Assembly: GCF_003008575.1 (NCBI RefSeq)
Contig: NZ_CP027667.1
Location: 1-64,000, forward strand
Direction: 5' to 3'
DNA from: Melaminivora suipulveris
GTDB taxonomy: Bacteria > Pseudomonadota > Gammaproteobacteria > Burkholderiales > Burkholderiaceae_C
DNA: 64,000 nt
Each line of letters opens with the position of its first letter. Within the stretch, counting starts at the first letter, position 1. This document shows, in pieces, positions 33,461-43,386 of the stretch. A program made the position numbers and the translations under genes. Under the pieces are notes generated by a model that ran no database searches, had not been told where the DNA came from, and was given only the letters and a program-made list of their open reading frames with translations.

Positions 33461-34357
33461 TCAGCGCAGCACCAGCACCGGCACGCTGCACAGCCGCATC
33501 AGCGCCGTGGTGGTGCTGCCGACAATGAGCTGGCGGATGCGCGAGTGCCCGTAGGCGCCCAGCACCAGCAGCGTATCGCCGTGCGCCTCCACCAGGGCGG
33601 GGATGGCCTCCTCGGGAGCGCCACCGACGATCTGGGTGGCGATATCGAAGCCCTGGGCCTGCAATAGCGCCTGCGCCTCCTGCAGGCATTGGCGGGCCTG
33701 CTCGGTCGGCTCGCCCGCCAGGGCCAGCAGGCCGGGCATTCCGCGCAGCAGCGGGCTGTTCGCCACCACCTGCACGGCCCGGTGCGCCGTGGCGCTGCCG
33801 TCGTAGGCCACCACGAAATCGGACGGGGCGACGAACTCGGGCCGCGTCACCACCATGACCGGCTGGCGCACCTGGCGCACCACGCCCTCCACGCGGTGGT
33901 CCAGGCGCAGTTTGCGCGGCGCCTGCGCAGGGTGATTGCTGCCGAGCACGAACAGGCGCGCGCTGGCCTCGTGCTCCAGCAGCACGTCGATCAGCTCGCC
34001 ATGGCGCAGCAGCGTGGACACGCCGCGCGCCACATCCGGCGGCACGCGGGCGCTGGCCTGCTCCAGCATGTGCCGCGCGGCCTGTTGCGCCAGTTGCGTG
34101 CGCTCCTCGTCCAGCGCGTTCAGGCGCTGCAGCAGCAGGTCCTGCGCGCCCATGCCGATCACGCCGCTGTAATCGCCCACGGGCGGCAGCGGCTCGGGGT
34201 ATTGCAGCGTGTGCAGCAGCGCCAGGGGCGCGGCCAGGCGCTGCGCGGCCCAGGCGGCGCCGTCGACCACGGCGGGCGTGCAGGCCAGTCCGTCCAGGCA
34301 GGCGTAAATGGTGTCGGGAGTGGTGGCAGGCGCGACGGCGGCGGCGGTATCGGTCAT
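33461..34357 (-). CDS. Universal stress protein, tandem Usp domains
   Basis: A 298-residue protein with two Usp domains (residues about 15-155 and 165-298). The ATP-binding G-x2-G-x9-G(S/T) motif is clear in the second domain (GAYGHSRIRQLIVGSTT) and modified in the first (GSNHPAQAPRKLRLDHR). Such tandem proteins bind ATP and act in stress survival. ATG 34357 is chosen over ATG 34417. It is 73 bases downstream of a PerM-like permease on the same strand. Cytosolic. Confidence 0.9.
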   Translation of the reverse strand: MTDTAAAVAPATTPDTIYACLDGLACTPAVVDGAAWAAQRLAAPLALLHTLQYPEPLPPVGDYSGVIGMGAQDLLLQRLNALDEERTQLAQQAARHMLEQASARVPPDVARGVSTLLRHGELIDVLLEHEASARLFVLGSNHPAQAPRKLRLDHRVEGVVRQVRQPVMVVTRPEFVAPSDFVVAYDGSATAHRAVQVVANSPLLRGMPGLLALAGEPTEQARQCLQEAQALLQAQGFDIATQIVGGAPEEAIPALVEAHGDTLLVLGAYGHSRIRQLIVGSTTTALMRLCSVPVLVLR

Positions 34358-34430
34358 GGCATGGGTCTCCTGCAAGGCGTTTGCCGCCAGTGTGGCAGCG
34401 CCGCGCCGCATCGCCAAACCGGCAGCTGCG

Positions 34431-35495
34431 TCAGGCCGCAGGCGGCGGGGGCTCTTCGCGCCCGGAAAACAGATCCCAGGTGGCCATGAACAGCGCGGCG
34501 ATGACCGGGCCGATGACGAAGCCCGTCAGCCCGAACAGCGCCATGCCGCCCAGGGTGGAGATCAGCACCACGTAGTCCGGCATCTTGGTGTCCTTGCCCA
34601 CCAGCAGCGGGCGCAGCACGTTATCCACCAGGCCGATCACGCCGACGCCGAAGGCGGTGAGCACCACGCCCTGCCAGATGGCGCCGGTGGCAAAGAAGTA
34701 GATCGCCACCGGCCCCCAGATCAGGCTGGCACCCACGGCGGGCAGCAGCGACAGGAACGCCATCAGCACGCCCCACATGACCGGCCCTTCGATGCCCAGC
34801 ATCCAGAAAATCATGCCGCCGAGCGCGCCCTGCACCGCCGCCACCACCAGGTTGCCTTTGACGGTGGCCCGGATCACGGTGGTGAATTTCTCGGACAGCT
34901 GGCGCTTGTGGTGGGGCTCCAGCGGAATCGAGTCGCGCACGCGCGCTACCAGCTTGACGCCGTCGCGCAGCAAAAAGAACAGCAGGTACAGCATGACGCC
35001 CAGGGCAACAATGAACTGCAGGGTGTTTTGCCCCATGTCAAGCGCGCGTGTGGCGAGCGCCCGGCTGGCCTGGGCGCCCAGCGAGGTCAGCCGCTCCTGC
35101 AATTCGGACGTGGACGTGAGGTGAAAGCGCTCCAGCAGCGAGACCGCCCAGGACGGCAGGGCATCGAGCACCTGGCGCACGTATTCGCCGAAGTTCGCCT
35201 GCCCCGAGCGCAGGCGGGTGTAGGTGGAGCTGGCTTCCTGGACCACCGATGCCGCGATCAGCGCCGTGGGAAGCACCACGATCACCAGGCACAGGCACAG
35301 CGTCAGGAACGCCGCCAGGTTGCGCCGCCGCGGCATGCGCGCCAGCAGCCAGCGGTGCAGCGGCGCGAACAAAATAGCCAGCACCAAGCCCCAGAAGACT
35401 GCCCCGGCATAGGGCCACAGGATGGCGCCGAAGGCCACGGTCACGGCCAGCAGCAGGACCAGCAGCGAGCGGTTTTGCAAAGGTGAGGAAATCAT
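34431..35495 (-). CDS. AI-2E family (PerM-like) membrane protein
   Basis: A 354-residue membrane protein: membrane pairs at about 10-45, 65-85 and 155-175, a soluble stretch, then four segments at about 215-340 containing PAVGASLIWGPVAIYFF and a final GPVIAALFMATW. The family exports small molecules, with AI-2 or sodium/proton examples; the substrate here is unknown. A second, longer AI-2E protein fused to a GAF domain lies at 54690. ATG 35495 follows GGTGAGGAA. Divergent from sucA across 218 bases. Confidence 0.88.
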   Translation of the reverse strand: MISSPLQNRSLLVLLLAVTVAFGAILWPYAGAVFWGLVLAILFAPLHRWLLARMPRRRNLAAFLTLCLCLVIVVLPTALIAASVVQEASSTYTRLRSGQANFGEYVRQVLDALPSWAVSLLERFHLTSTSELQERLTSLGAQASRALATRALDMGQNTLQFIVALGVMLYLLFFLLRDGVKLVARVRDSIPLEPHHKRQLSEKFTTVIRATVKGNLVVAAVQGALGGMIFWMLGIEGPVMWGVLMAFLSLLPAVGASLIWGPVAIYFFATGAIWQGVVLTAFGVGVIGLVDNVLRPLLVGKDTKMPDYVVLISTLGGMALFGLTGFVIGPVIAALFMATWDLFSGREEPPPPAA

Positions 35496-35681
35496 GGGCA
35501 GCCCGGGTTGAACACGGCAAATGTATGCCAGCCCGGCGGCGGCCGCCGCGTCGCGCCGCGCGGGCTGCGCGAGGGCATCGGTGGCACAATGACGCCCGCA
35601 ACCCGGCCCTTCCCCTGCCACAGTCGCGTCCGCCAACCGGTTCAGCCGTGACGCGGAAGGTTTCCAGACAACCAGCTAACG

Positions 35682-35696
35682 CTTCCCTCAGGGAAG
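35682..35696 (+). promoter_or_regulatory. Small perfect inverted repeat in sucA leader
   Basis: CTTCCC TCA GGGAAG lies just before the GGAGGT ribosome binding site of sucA. It could be a leader hairpin or an operator half; the function is not known. The rest of the 218-base divergent gap shows no clear -10/-35 pair. Confidence 0.4.
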
Positions 35697-35713
35697 TGGA
35701 GGTCAGCGCAGAT

Positions 35714-38593
35714 ATGAGCGAATCCACGTCCGTCTACCAAGCCTACCAGGGCAACACCTATCTCTTCGGCGGCAACGCGCCGTATGTCGAGGAGATGTAC
35801 GAGAGTTACCTGGCCAATCCGGGAAGCGTGCCCGATTCCTGGCGCGAATACTTTGACGCGCTGCAACATGTGCCCGCCGTGGACGGCAGCGACGCCCGCG
35901 ACGTGCCGCACATGCCGGTCATCAACGCCTTTGCCGAGCGCGCCAAGCAGGGCGGCACGCGCACCGTCATCGCCACCGGTGCCGATTCCGAACTGGGCAG
36001 GAAGCGCGTGGGCGTGCAGCAGCTCATCGCCGCCTACCGCAACGTCGGCCAGCGCTGGGCCGACCTCGATCCATTGAAGCGCCAGGAGCGCCCGAACATC
36101 CCCGAGCTGGAGCCGTCCTTCTACGGCTTCACCGACGCCGACCAGGAAACCGTCTTCAACGTCGGCAACACCTTCTTCGGCAAGGAGAGCATGCCGCTGC
36201 GCGAGCTGATCAACGCGCTGCGCGAGACCTACTGCGGCACCATCGGCTCCGAGTTCATGTATGCCTCGGACCAGAACCAGAAGCGCTGGTGGCAGCAAAA
36301 GCTCGAATCGATCCGCGCAAAGCCCCAGTTCGACGCCGAAAAGAAAAAGCGCATCCTCGAGCGCCTGACTGCCGCCGAAGGCCTGGAGCGTTTCCTGCAC
36401 ACCAAGTACGTGGGCCAGAAGCGCTTCTCGCTGGAAGGTGGCGAGAGCTTCATCGCCGCCATGGACGAGCTGATCAACTCCGCCGGCAAGGTCGGCATTC
36501 AGGAGCTGGTCATCGGCATGGCGCACCGCGGCCGCCTCAACGTGCTGGTCAACACCCTGGGCAAGATGCCCAAGGACCTGTTCGCCGAGTTCGAGCACAC
36601 CGCGCCTGAAGACCTGCCCGCCGGCGACGTGAAATACCACGCCGGCTTTTCGTCGGACGTCTCCACCGCCGGCGGCCCGGTGCATCTGGCGCTGGCCTTC
36701 AACCCCTCGCACCTGGAGATCGTCAATCCGGTGGTTGAAGGCTCGGTGCGCTCGCGCATGGACCGCCGCGGCGACCCCAAGGGCAAGCAGGTGCTGGCGG
36801 TGCTGGTGCACGGTGACGCGGCCTTTGCCGGCCAGGGCGTGAACCAGGAGACGCTGGCGCTGTCCGAGACGCGCGGCTACACCACCGGCGGCACGGTGCA
36901 CATCATCATCAACAACCAGATCGGCTTCACCACGTCGGACCCGCGCGACCTGCGCTCGACGCTGTACTGCACCGACATCGTGAAGATGATCGAGTCGCCC
37001 GTGCTGCACGTGAACGGCGACGACCCGGAAGCCGTGTGCCTGGCCATGCAGCTGGCGCTGGAATACCGCATGGAATTCGCGCGCGACGTGGTGGTGGACA
37101 TCGTCTGCTACCGCAAGCTGGGCCACAACGAGCAGGACACGCCCATGCTCACCCAGCCGCTGATGTACAAGAAGATCGCCCAGCACCCCGGCACGAGGAA
37201 GCTCTACGCCGACAAGCTGGCCGCGCAGGGCCTGGGCGAGACGCTGGGCGAGGACATGGCCCGCGCCTACCGCGCCGCCATGGAAGAGGGCAAGCACACG
37301 GTGGACCCGGTGCTGACCAACTTCAAGGGCAAGTACGCCGTGGACTGGAGCCCGTTCCTGGGCAAGACCTGGACCGACGCCGCCGACACCGCCATTCCCC
37401 TGGCCGAGTGGCGCCGCCTGGCCGAGCGCATCACCACGCTGCCCGAGGGCGTCACGCCGCACATGCTGGTCAAGAAGGTGCTGGACGACCGCGCCGCCAT
37501 GGGCCGGGGTGAGGTCAACGTCGATTGGGGCATGGGCGAGCACATGGCGTTCGCCTCGCTGGTGGCCTCGGGCTACCCGATCCGCCTGTCGGGCGAGGAC
37601 AGTGGCCGCGGCACTTTCACGCACCGCCACGCCGTCATCCATGACCAAAAGCGCGAGAAGTGGGACGAGGGCACCTACGTGCCGCTGCAAAACGTCGCCG
37701 AGAACCAGGCGCCGTTCGTGGTCATCGACTCCATCCTGTCCGAGGAGGCCGTGCTGGCTTTCGAATATGGCTACGCCTCCAACGACCCCAATACCTTGGT
37801 GGTCTGGGAAGCGCAGTTCGGCGACTTCGCCAACGGCGCGCAGGTCGTGATCGACCAGTTCATCGCCTCGGGCGAGGTCAAGTGGGGCCGCGTCAATGGC
37901 CTGACGCTGATGCTGCCGCACGGCTACGAAGGCCAGGGCCCGGAGCACAGCTCGGCGCGCCTGGAGCGTTTCATGCAATTGGCCGCCGAGGCCAACATGC
38001 AGATCGTGCAGCCCACCACGGCCAGCCAGATCTTCCACGTGCTGCGCCGCCAGATGGTGCGCAACCTGAGGAAGCCCCTGGTCATCATGACGCCGAAGTC
38101 GCTGCTGCGGAACAAGGACGCCACCTCGCCGGTGTCCGAGTTCACCGAAGGCTCCTTCCGCACCGTGCTCGGCGAGCAGGACGAGGCCATCGTGCAAGCC
38201 GCCGCCAAGGTCAAGCGGGTCATCGCTTGCTCGGGCAAGGTCTACTACGACCTGGTGAAAAAGCGCGCTGAAGGCCAGCGCCAGGACGTGGCCATCATCC
38301 GCGTCGAGCAGCTCTACCCCTTCCCGCACAAGGCCTTCGGCGCCGAACTGAAGAAGTATCCCAAGGCGACCGAGCTGGTGTGGTGCCAGGACGAGCCGCA
38401 GAACCAGGGCGCCTGGTTCTTCATCCAGCACAACATCCACGAAAACATGGTGGATGGCCAAAAGCTCGGCTACGCCGGCCGCGCCGCCTCGGCGTCGCCC
38501 GCCGTCGGCTATGCGCACCTGCACCAGGAGCAGCAGAAGGCCCTGGTGGAAGCTGCGTTCGCCAAGCTCAAGGGTTTTGTCCTGACCAAATAA
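35714..38593 (+). CDS. sucA: 2-oxoglutarate dehydrogenase E1 component
   Basis: A 959-residue thiamine diphosphate enzyme that decarboxylates 2-oxoglutarate in the TCA cycle and passes succinyl to the lipoyl arm of E2. The N-terminal segment ([18 protein letters not shown]) that docks on E2 is present, followed by the E1 domain ([32 protein letters not shown], the cofactor stretch) and the transketolase-like C-terminal half. ATG 35714 has GGAGGT ten bases upstream. odhB follows after 64 bases. Confidence 0.97.
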   Translation: MSESTSVYQAYQGNTYLFGGNAPYVEEMYESYLANPGSVPDSWREYFDALQHVPAVDGSDARDVPHMPVINAFAERAKQGGTRTVIATGADSELGRKRVGVQQLIAAYRNVGQRWADLDPLKRQERPNIPELEPSFYGFTDADQETVFNVGNTFFGKESMPLRELINALRETYCGTIGSEFMYASDQNQKRWWQQKLESIRAKPQFDAEKKKRILERLTAAEGLERFLHTKYVGQKRFSLEGGESFIAAMDELINSAGKVGIQELVIGMAHRGRLNVLVNTLGKMPKDLFAEFEHTAPEDLPAGDVKYHAGFSSDVSTAGGPVHLALAFNPSHLEIVNPVVEGSVRSRMDRRGDPKGKQVLAVLVHGDAAFAGQGVNQETLALSETRGYTTGGTVHIIINNQIGFTTSDPRDLRSTLYCTDIVKMIESPVLHVNGDDPEAVCLAMQLALEYRMEFARDVVVDIVCYRKLGHNEQDTPMLTQPLMYKKIAQHPGTRKLYADKLAAQGLGETLGEDMARAYRAAMEEGKHTVDPVLTNFKGKYAVDWSPFLGKTWTDAADTAIPLAEWRRLAERITTLPEGVTPHMLVKKVLDDRAAMGRGEVNVDWGMGEHMAFASLVASGYPIRLSGEDSGRGTFTHRHAVIHDQKREKWDEGTYVPLQNVAENQAPFVVIDSILSEEAVLAFEYGYASNDPNTLVVWEAQFGDFANGAQVVIDQFIASGEVKWGRVNGLTLMLPHGYEGQGPEHSSARLERFMQLAAEANMQIVQPTTASQIFHVLRRQMVRNLRKPLVIMTPKSLLRNKDATSPVSEFTEGSFRTVLGEQDEAIVQAAAKVKRVIACSGKVYYDLVKKRAEGQRQDVAIIRVEQLYPFPHKAFGAELKKYPKATELVWCQDEPQNQGAWFFIQHNIHENMVDGQKLGYAGRAASASPAVGYAHLHQEQQKALVEAAFAKLKGFVLTK

Positions 38594-38657
38594 GGCCGCA
38601 AACCCCCGCATTGCCCGTCAAGTCCAGACAAAACCCGTTTTGGAAAGTATTCGAAAA

Positions 38658-39920
38658 ATGTCCATCGTTGAAGTCAAGGTTCCCCAGCTGTCCGAGTCCG
38701 TGGCCGAGGCCACGCTGATGTCCTGGAAGAAGAAGGCCGGCGAAGCCGTCGCCGCCGACGAAATCCTCATCGAGATCGAGACCGACAAGGTGGTGCTGGA
38801 AGTGCCTGCGCCCGCCGCCGGCGTGCTCGCCGAGATCGTGGAGGCCGACGGCGCCACCGTCGCCTCGGAGCAGGTCATCGCACGCATCGACACCAATGCC
38901 GTGGCCTCTGCTGCGCCGGCGTCGGCACCGGCTGCCGCACCCGCTGCTGCCGCCTCGGCGCCCGCTGCAGTTGCCGCTCCTGCCGCTGGTGGCAGCAAGG
39001 GCGACGTGGCCATGCCGGCCGCCGCCAAGATCCTGTCGGAGAAAGGTCTGTCGCCCTCCGACGTGCAGGGCTCGGGCAAGGACGGCCGCGTGACCAAGGG
39101 CGACGCGCTTGCTGCATCGGCCGGCGGTGTGAAGTCCACCGCCGCGGTCATCCCGACCGGCGTGCCGACCAAGGCGCTGCCGCAGGTGGCCGCGCCGACG
39201 TCCGCGCAGGAGCTGGGCGAGCGCCCCGAGCAGCGCGTGCCCATGAGCCGCCTGCGCGCGCGCATCGCCGAGCGCCTGCTGCAGTCGCAGTCCACCAACG
39301 CCATCCTGACCACCTTCAACGAGGTCAACATGGCGCCGGTGATGGAGCTGCGCAAGAAGTTCCAGGACCAGTTCACCAAGGAGCACGGCGTCAAGCTCGG
39401 ATTCATGAGCTTCTTCGTGAAGGCGGCGGTGCATGCGCTGAAGAAGTTCCCGGTCATCAACGCCAGCGTGGACGGCAACGACATCGTCTACCACGGCTAC
39501 TTCGACATCGGCATCGCCGTGGGCTCGCCGCGCGGCCTGGTGGTGCCCATCTTGCGCAACGCCGACCAGATGAGCTTTGCCGACATCGAAAAGAAGATCG
39601 CCGAGTTCGGCAAGAAGGCCGCCGAGGGCAAGCTGGGCATCGAGGAGATGACCGGCGGCACGTTCTCGATTTCCAACGGCGGCACATTCGGCTCGATGAT
39701 GTCCACCCCCATCATCAACCCGCCGCAGTCCGCCATCCTGGGCGTGCACGCCACCAAGGACCGCGCCATGGTCGAGAACGGCCAGGTCGTGGTGCGCCCG
39801 ATGAACTATCTGGCGCTGTCGTACGACCACCGCATCATCGACGGCCGTGAGGCCGTGCTGGGCCTGGTGGCCATGAAGGATGCGCTGGAAGACCCCTCGC
39901 GTCTGCTCTTCGACCTGTAA
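38658..39920 (+). CDS. odhB: Dihydrolipoyl succinyltransferase, E2 of 2-oxoglutarate dehydrogenase
   Basis: A 420-residue E2. The lipoyl domain has the modified Lys44 in [11 protein letters not shown]; an Ala/Pro linker, an E3/E1-binding domain (about 115-150, [19 protein letters not shown]), and the catalytic core ending in [10 protein letters not shown] follow. It moves succinyl from the E1 step to CoA. ATG 38658 is 64 bases after sucA. A terminator-like hairpin and a repeat of family 2 separate it from lpdA, so E3 may be made at a different rate. Confidence 0.96.
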   Translation: MSIVEVKVPQLSESVAEATLMSWKKKAGEAVAADEILIEIETDKVVLEVPAPAAGVLAEIVEADGATVASEQVIARIDTNAVASAAPASAPAAAPAAAASAPAAVAAPAAGGSKGDVAMPAAAKILSEKGLSPSDVQGSGKDGRVTKGDALAASAGGVKSTAAVIPTGVPTKALPQVAAPTSAQELGERPEQRVPMSRLRARIAERLLQSQSTNAILTTFNEVNMAPVMELRKKFQDQFTKEHGVKLGFMSFFVKAAVHALKKFPVINASVDGNDIVYHGYFDIGIAVGSPRGLVVPILRNADQMSFADIEKKIAEFGKKAAEGKLGIEEMTGGTFSISNGGTFGSMMSTPIINPPQSAILGVHATKDRAMVENGQVVVRPMNYLALSYDHRIIDGREAVLGLVAMKDALEDPSRLLFDL

Positions 39921-39924
39921 ATAG

Positions 39925-40075
39925 TGGGCAACCCCCTGAGGCACTGCGTGCCTTCCCCCTTCTCTCGAATGGCTGCGCCATTCGGGAAGGGGGACGCAGC
40001 CAGCGCGGCGGGGCGGCCCTTGCGCGGCTGCCACTGGCAGCCCGCCGCGAGCCGCCGGTGAGGATCGAGCCCGTT
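39925..40075 (+). repeat. Dispersed intergenic repeat, family 2, copy 1
   Basis: ACCCCCTGAGGCACTGCGTG, then CCCCCTTCTCTCGAATGGCT with GCCATTCGGGAAGGGGGACG, a long nested hairpin, then GC-rich sequence. Shares the ACCCCCTGAG start, the CCCCTTCTCT / GAAGGGG hairpin and the GACGC-CAGC tail with 62438-62635. It lies between odhB and lpdA. Confidence 0.75.
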
Positions 40076-40079
40076 TAGA

Positions 40080-40114
40080 CCCATCGCCAGCGCAGACTGC
40101 CGGTGGGTTTTTTT
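40080..40114 (+). terminator. Terminator-like hairpin between odhB and lpdA
   Basis: CCCATCGCCAG (40080-40090) pairs with CTGCCGGTGGG (40097-40107) at 9 of 11 positions, followed by seven T. It ends 22 bases before the lpdA start, so it may cut readthrough from odhB or act in the lpdA leader. Confidence 0.65.
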
Positions 40115-40136
40115 CTCCCATTTTTTTGAGAACACC

Positions 40137-41564
40137 ATGAGCAAGCAATTCGACGTCATCGTCATCGGCGCGGGCCCCGGCGGCTACATCGCGGCCATCC
40201 GTGCGGCGCAACTGGGCATGCAGGTCGCCTGCATCGACGAGTGGAAGAACGACAAGGGCGGCCCCGCCCCCGGCGGCACCTGCACCAACGTGGGGTGCAT
40301 CCCGTCCAAGGCGCTGCTGCAGTCGTCTGAATACTTTGAGCATGCCAACAAGCATTTCGCAGACCACGGCATCACGGCCAAGGACGTGAAGATGGATGTG
40401 GAGAAGATGGTGGGTCGCAAGGACACCATCGTCAAACAAAGCAACGAGGGCATCCTGTACCTGTTCAAGAAGAACAAGGTCACGTTCTTCCATGGCCGCG
40501 GCGCGTTCTCCAAGGCGGCGGACGGTGGCTACGAGATCCAGGTCACAGGCGCCAGCAACGAAACGCTGACTGCCAAGCAGATCATCATCGCCACCGGCTC
40601 CAACGCCCGCGCGCTGCCCGGCGCCGAGTTCGACGAAGAGACCATCCTGTCCAACGACGGCGCACTGGCCCTGGGCAGCGTTCCGAAGACCCTGGGCGTC
40701 ATCGGCTCGGGCGTCATCGGCCTGGAGATGGGCAGCGTCTGGCGCCGCCTGGGCGCGCAGGTCACGGTGCTGGAAGGCCTGCCGACCTTCCTGGGCGCGG
40801 TGGACGAGCAGATCGCCAAGGAGGCCAAGAAGGCCTTTGACAAGCAAGGCCTGAAGATCGAGCTGGGCGTGAAGATCAGCGAGGTCAAGAAGAGCAAGAA
40901 GGGCGTGAGCGTGGCCTATTCCAACGCCAAGGGCGAGGCCGCCACGCTGGAGGTGGACAAGCTCATCGTCTCCATCGGCCGCGTGCCCAACACCACCGGC
41001 TTGAACGTGGACGCCGTCGGCCTGAAGCTGGACGAGCGCGGCGCCGTGGTGGTGGACGAGAACTGCAAGACCAACCTGCCCGGCGTGTGGGCCGTGGGTG
41101 ACGTGGTGCGCGGCCCCATGTTGGCGCACAAGGCAGAAGAAGAAGGCGTAGCCGTGGCCGAGCGCATCGCCGGCCAGCACGGGCACGTCAACTTCAACAC
41201 CATCCCCTGGGTCATCTACACCAGCCCGGAGATCGCCTGGGTCGGCCGCACCGAGCAGCAGCTAAAAGAGCAAGGCGTGAAGTACAAGGCCGGCACCTTC
41301 CCCTTCATGGCCAACGGCCGCGCACGCGCCCTGGGCGACACCACCGGCATGGTCAAGTTCCTGGCCGATGCGGCCACGGACGAGATCCTGGGCGTGCACA
41401 TGGTCGGCCCCATGGTCAGCGAGCTGATCGCCGAGGCCGTGGTGGCCATGGAGTTCAAGGCCAGCAGCGAGGACATCGCCCGCATCTGCCACGCCCACCC
41501 GTCGCTGTCCGAGTCCACCAAGGAAGCGGCTCTGGCGGTGGACAAGCGCACCCTCAATTTCTGA
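40137..41564 (+). CDS. lpdA: Dihydrolipoyl dehydrogenase, E3
   Basis: A 475-residue FAD disulfide reductase that reoxidises the lipoyl arm with NAD+. FAD motif GAGPGG (11-16), redox pair Cys49 and Cys54 in [11 protein letters not shown] motif [11 protein letters not shown], and the C-terminal active-site HAHPSLSES. It serves OdhB and possibly other lipoyl complexes. The repeat copy G and zapE follow. Confidence 0.97.
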   Translation: MSKQFDVIVIGAGPGGYIAAIRAAQLGMQVACIDEWKNDKGGPAPGGTCTNVGCIPSKALLQSSEYFEHANKHFADHGITAKDVKMDVEKMVGRKDTIVKQSNEGILYLFKKNKVTFFHGRGAFSKAADGGYEIQVTGASNETLTAKQIIIATGSNARALPGAEFDEETILSNDGALALGSVPKTLGVIGSGVIGLEMGSVWRRLGAQVTVLEGLPTFLGAVDEQIAKEAKKAFDKQGLKIELGVKISEVKKSKKGVSVAYSNAKGEAATLEVDKLIVSIGRVPNTTGLNVDAVGLKLDERGAVVVDENCKTNLPGVWAVGDVVRGPMLAHKAEEEGVAVAERIAGQHGHVNFNTIPWVIYTSPEIAWVGRTEQQLKEQGVKYKAGTFPFMANGRARALGDTTGMVKFLADAATDEILGVHMVGPMVSELIAEAVVAMEFKASSEDIARICHAHPSLSESTKEAALAVDKRTLNF

Positions 41565-41575
41565 CTGTTTTCGCA

Positions 41576-41630
41576 TGAAATATGCCTTCAGTCGGCGTTG
41601 ATCAAGCGCTGATAGCTATAAAAATAGTAG
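41576..41630 (+). repeat. Dispersed intergenic repeat, family 1, copy G
   Basis: ATGCCTTCAGTCGGCGTTGA, CAAGCGC, then GATAGCTATAAAAATAGTAG. It ends directly at the AAGGA ribosome binding site of zapE. Confidence 0.85.
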
Positions 41631-41642
41631 TAAGGAACATCG

Positions 41643-42740
41643 GTGAACGTCCGCCAGGCCTATGAGGCAGAACTGGCTGCCAAGGGCTTCAAGAGCGACC
41701 CGGCGCAACTGCGCGCTGTGGAAGCCCTGGAGCGCTGCGCGCAGCAGTGGGGCGCGTACAAGCAGCGCCGCTCCAACAGGCTGAAAAAGCTCATCCACCG
41801 GCCGGACATCCCCAAGGGCGTCTACATGTACGGCGGGGTGGGGCGCGGCAAGAGCTTTCTGATGGATTGCTTCTTCAACGCCGTGCCCTTGAAGCGCAAG
41901 ACGCGCCTGCACTTTCACGAGTTCATGCGCGAGGTGCACCGCGAGCTGGCTGGGCTGCAGGGAACGCAAAACCCGCTGGACGTCCTGGGCGCGCGCATCG
42001 CCAAGCGCTACAAGCTGATCTGCTTCGACGAGTTCCACGTCGCCGACATCACCGACGCCATGATCCTGCACCGCCTGCTGGCGGCGCTGTGGGACAACGG
42101 GGTGGGCTTTGTCACCACCTCCAACTTCAAGCCCGACGACCTGTACCCCGACGGCCTGCACCGCGACCGCATCCTGCCGGCCATCGCGCTGCTGAACGAG
42201 CGCATGGAGGTGGTCAACGTCGACAACGGCACCGACTACCGCAGCCGCACGCTGGAAAACGCGCGGCTGTACCACTGCCCGCTCGGCCCCGAGGCCGAAG
42301 CGGCCATGGCCGAGACCTTCGACCTGCTGGCCGCCACGCGCGACGAGGACCCGGTGCTGCACATCGAGGCGCGCGAGATCCGCGCCATCCGGCGCGCCGG
42401 CGGCGTGGTCTGGTTCGATTTCCGTGAGCTGTGCATGGGCCCGCGCTCGCAGAACGACTACCTGGAGATCGCCTCGCAGTTCCACACCGTGCTGCTGTCG
42501 GGCGTGCCGCACATGCCGGTCAACATGGCCTCGCCCGCGCGGCGCTTCACCTGGCTGGTGGACGTGCTGTACGACCGGCGCGTCAAGCTCATCCTCTCGG
42601 CCGCCGTGCCGCCCGAGGAGCTTTACACGGAAGGGCCACTGGCGCACGAATTCCCGCGCACCGTCTCGCGCCTGCAGGAGATGCGATCCAGGGAATACCT
42701 GGCGCAGGAGCGGCGCGTGGTGGACACCGCGCTGACCTGA
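41643..42740 (+). CDS. zapE: Cell division protein ZapE (AFG1-like ATPase)
   Basis: A 365-residue P-loop ATPase. Walker A GGVGRGKS (64-71), Walker B LICFDEFHV, and the sensor TTSNFKPDDLY are present. ZapE joins the divisome late and acts on FtsZ. GTG 41643 is used; AAGGA (41632-41636) precedes it. It is 10 bases upstream of a coiled-coil exported protein. Confidence 0.93.
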   Translation: MNVRQAYEAELAAKGFKSDPAQLRAVEALERCAQQWGAYKQRRSNRLKKLIHRPDIPKGVYMYGGVGRGKSFLMDCFFNAVPLKRKTRLHFHEFMREVHRELAGLQGTQNPLDVLGARIAKRYKLICFDEFHVADITDAMILHRLLAALWDNGVGFVTTSNFKPDDLYPDGLHRDRILPAIALLNERMEVVNVDNGTDYRSRTLENARLYHCPLGPEAEAAMAETFDLLAATRDEDPVLHIEAREIRAIRRAGGVVWFDFRELCMGPRSQNDYLEIASQFHTVLLSGVPHMPVNMASPARRFTWLVDVLYDRRVKLILSAAVPPEELYTEGPLAHEFPRTVSRLQEMRSREYLAQERRVVDTALT

Positions 42741-42750
42741 AGAGCCGCCC

Positions 42751-43380
42751 ATGCCACCACGCTTCATCTCTCACCTGCTGGCTGCCGCGCTGGCTGGCCT
42801 TGCCACCTGCGCCTGGGCGCAGCAGGTGCCAGGCACCGAGGCCACCACGCGCGACGAGATCGCGCGCCAGCGCCAGGCCATCGCGGCCGAGCTGGCGCAA
42901 CAGGAGGCGGCATGCCATCAGCGCTTCGCCGTCGAGGATTGCCTGCGCCGGGTGCGCAGCGCCGCGCGCGAGCGCGACAACCTGCTATGGCGCCAGGAGC
43001 TGGAGCTCGGCGAAGCCGAGCGGCGCGCCCGCGCGGCGCAGCGCCTGCAGTCCATCGAAGAGCGAGATGGCGCGCAACACGTTGCGCCTCCACCGTCGCA
43101 GCCGCCGCAGCGCAATCCGGCGGACAACGCCGAGCGCGAGCAGCAGGCGCGCGAGCGTGCCGCGCAGGCGCGCCAGCGTCAGGCGGCGCATGCGGCCGAG
43201 CAGCAGCAGCGCGCACAGGAGCAGGCCGAACGGCTGGAGCAGTCGCGCCAGCGCTACGAGGCGCGCCAGCAAAAGGCGCGCGAGCGGCGCGAGCAGCACG
43301 AGCGCCAGCGCGCTCAAGAGGCATCCGAAGGGCGCGTGCCCGCGCGTCCGCTGCCTGACCCGATGCCCGGCGGACAGTAG
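42751..43380 (+). CDS. Exported coiled-coil protein of unknown function
   Basis: A 209-residue protein with a signal peptide (ISHLLAAALAGLATCAWAQQ, cut after AWA) and a mature part almost wholly charged helix: Gln, Glu, Arg and Ala heptads from about 35 to 110 and 125-195, with a Pro-rich hinge between. Two Cys (in ACHQRFAVEDC) could form a disulfide. I do not recognise the family. Ten bases after zapE on the same strand and probably in one operon, so a role near the division site is possible. It is convergent with the PP2C gene. Confidence 0.8.
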   Translation: MPPRFISHLLAAALAGLATCAWAQQVPGTEATTRDEIARQRQAIAAELAQQEAACHQRFAVEDCLRRVRSAARERDNLLWRQELELGEAERRARAAQRLQSIEERDGAQHVAPPPSQPPQRNPADNAEREQQARERAAQARQRQAAHAAEQQQRAQEQAERLEQSRQRYEARQQKARERREQHERQRAQEASEGRVPARPLPDPMPGGQ

Positions 43381-43386
43381 CGCGGA

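Noticed and set aside
35642..38611. Long open frame opposite sucA (989 residues)
   Set aside because: Same artefact: codon bias of the sense gene keeps the opposite frame free of stops.
38568..41186. Very long open frame opposite odhB and lpdA (872 residues)
   Set aside because: Antisense shadow of GC-rich coding sequence; composition is Gly/Ala/His/Arg-rich with no family motif, and the sense genes are certain.
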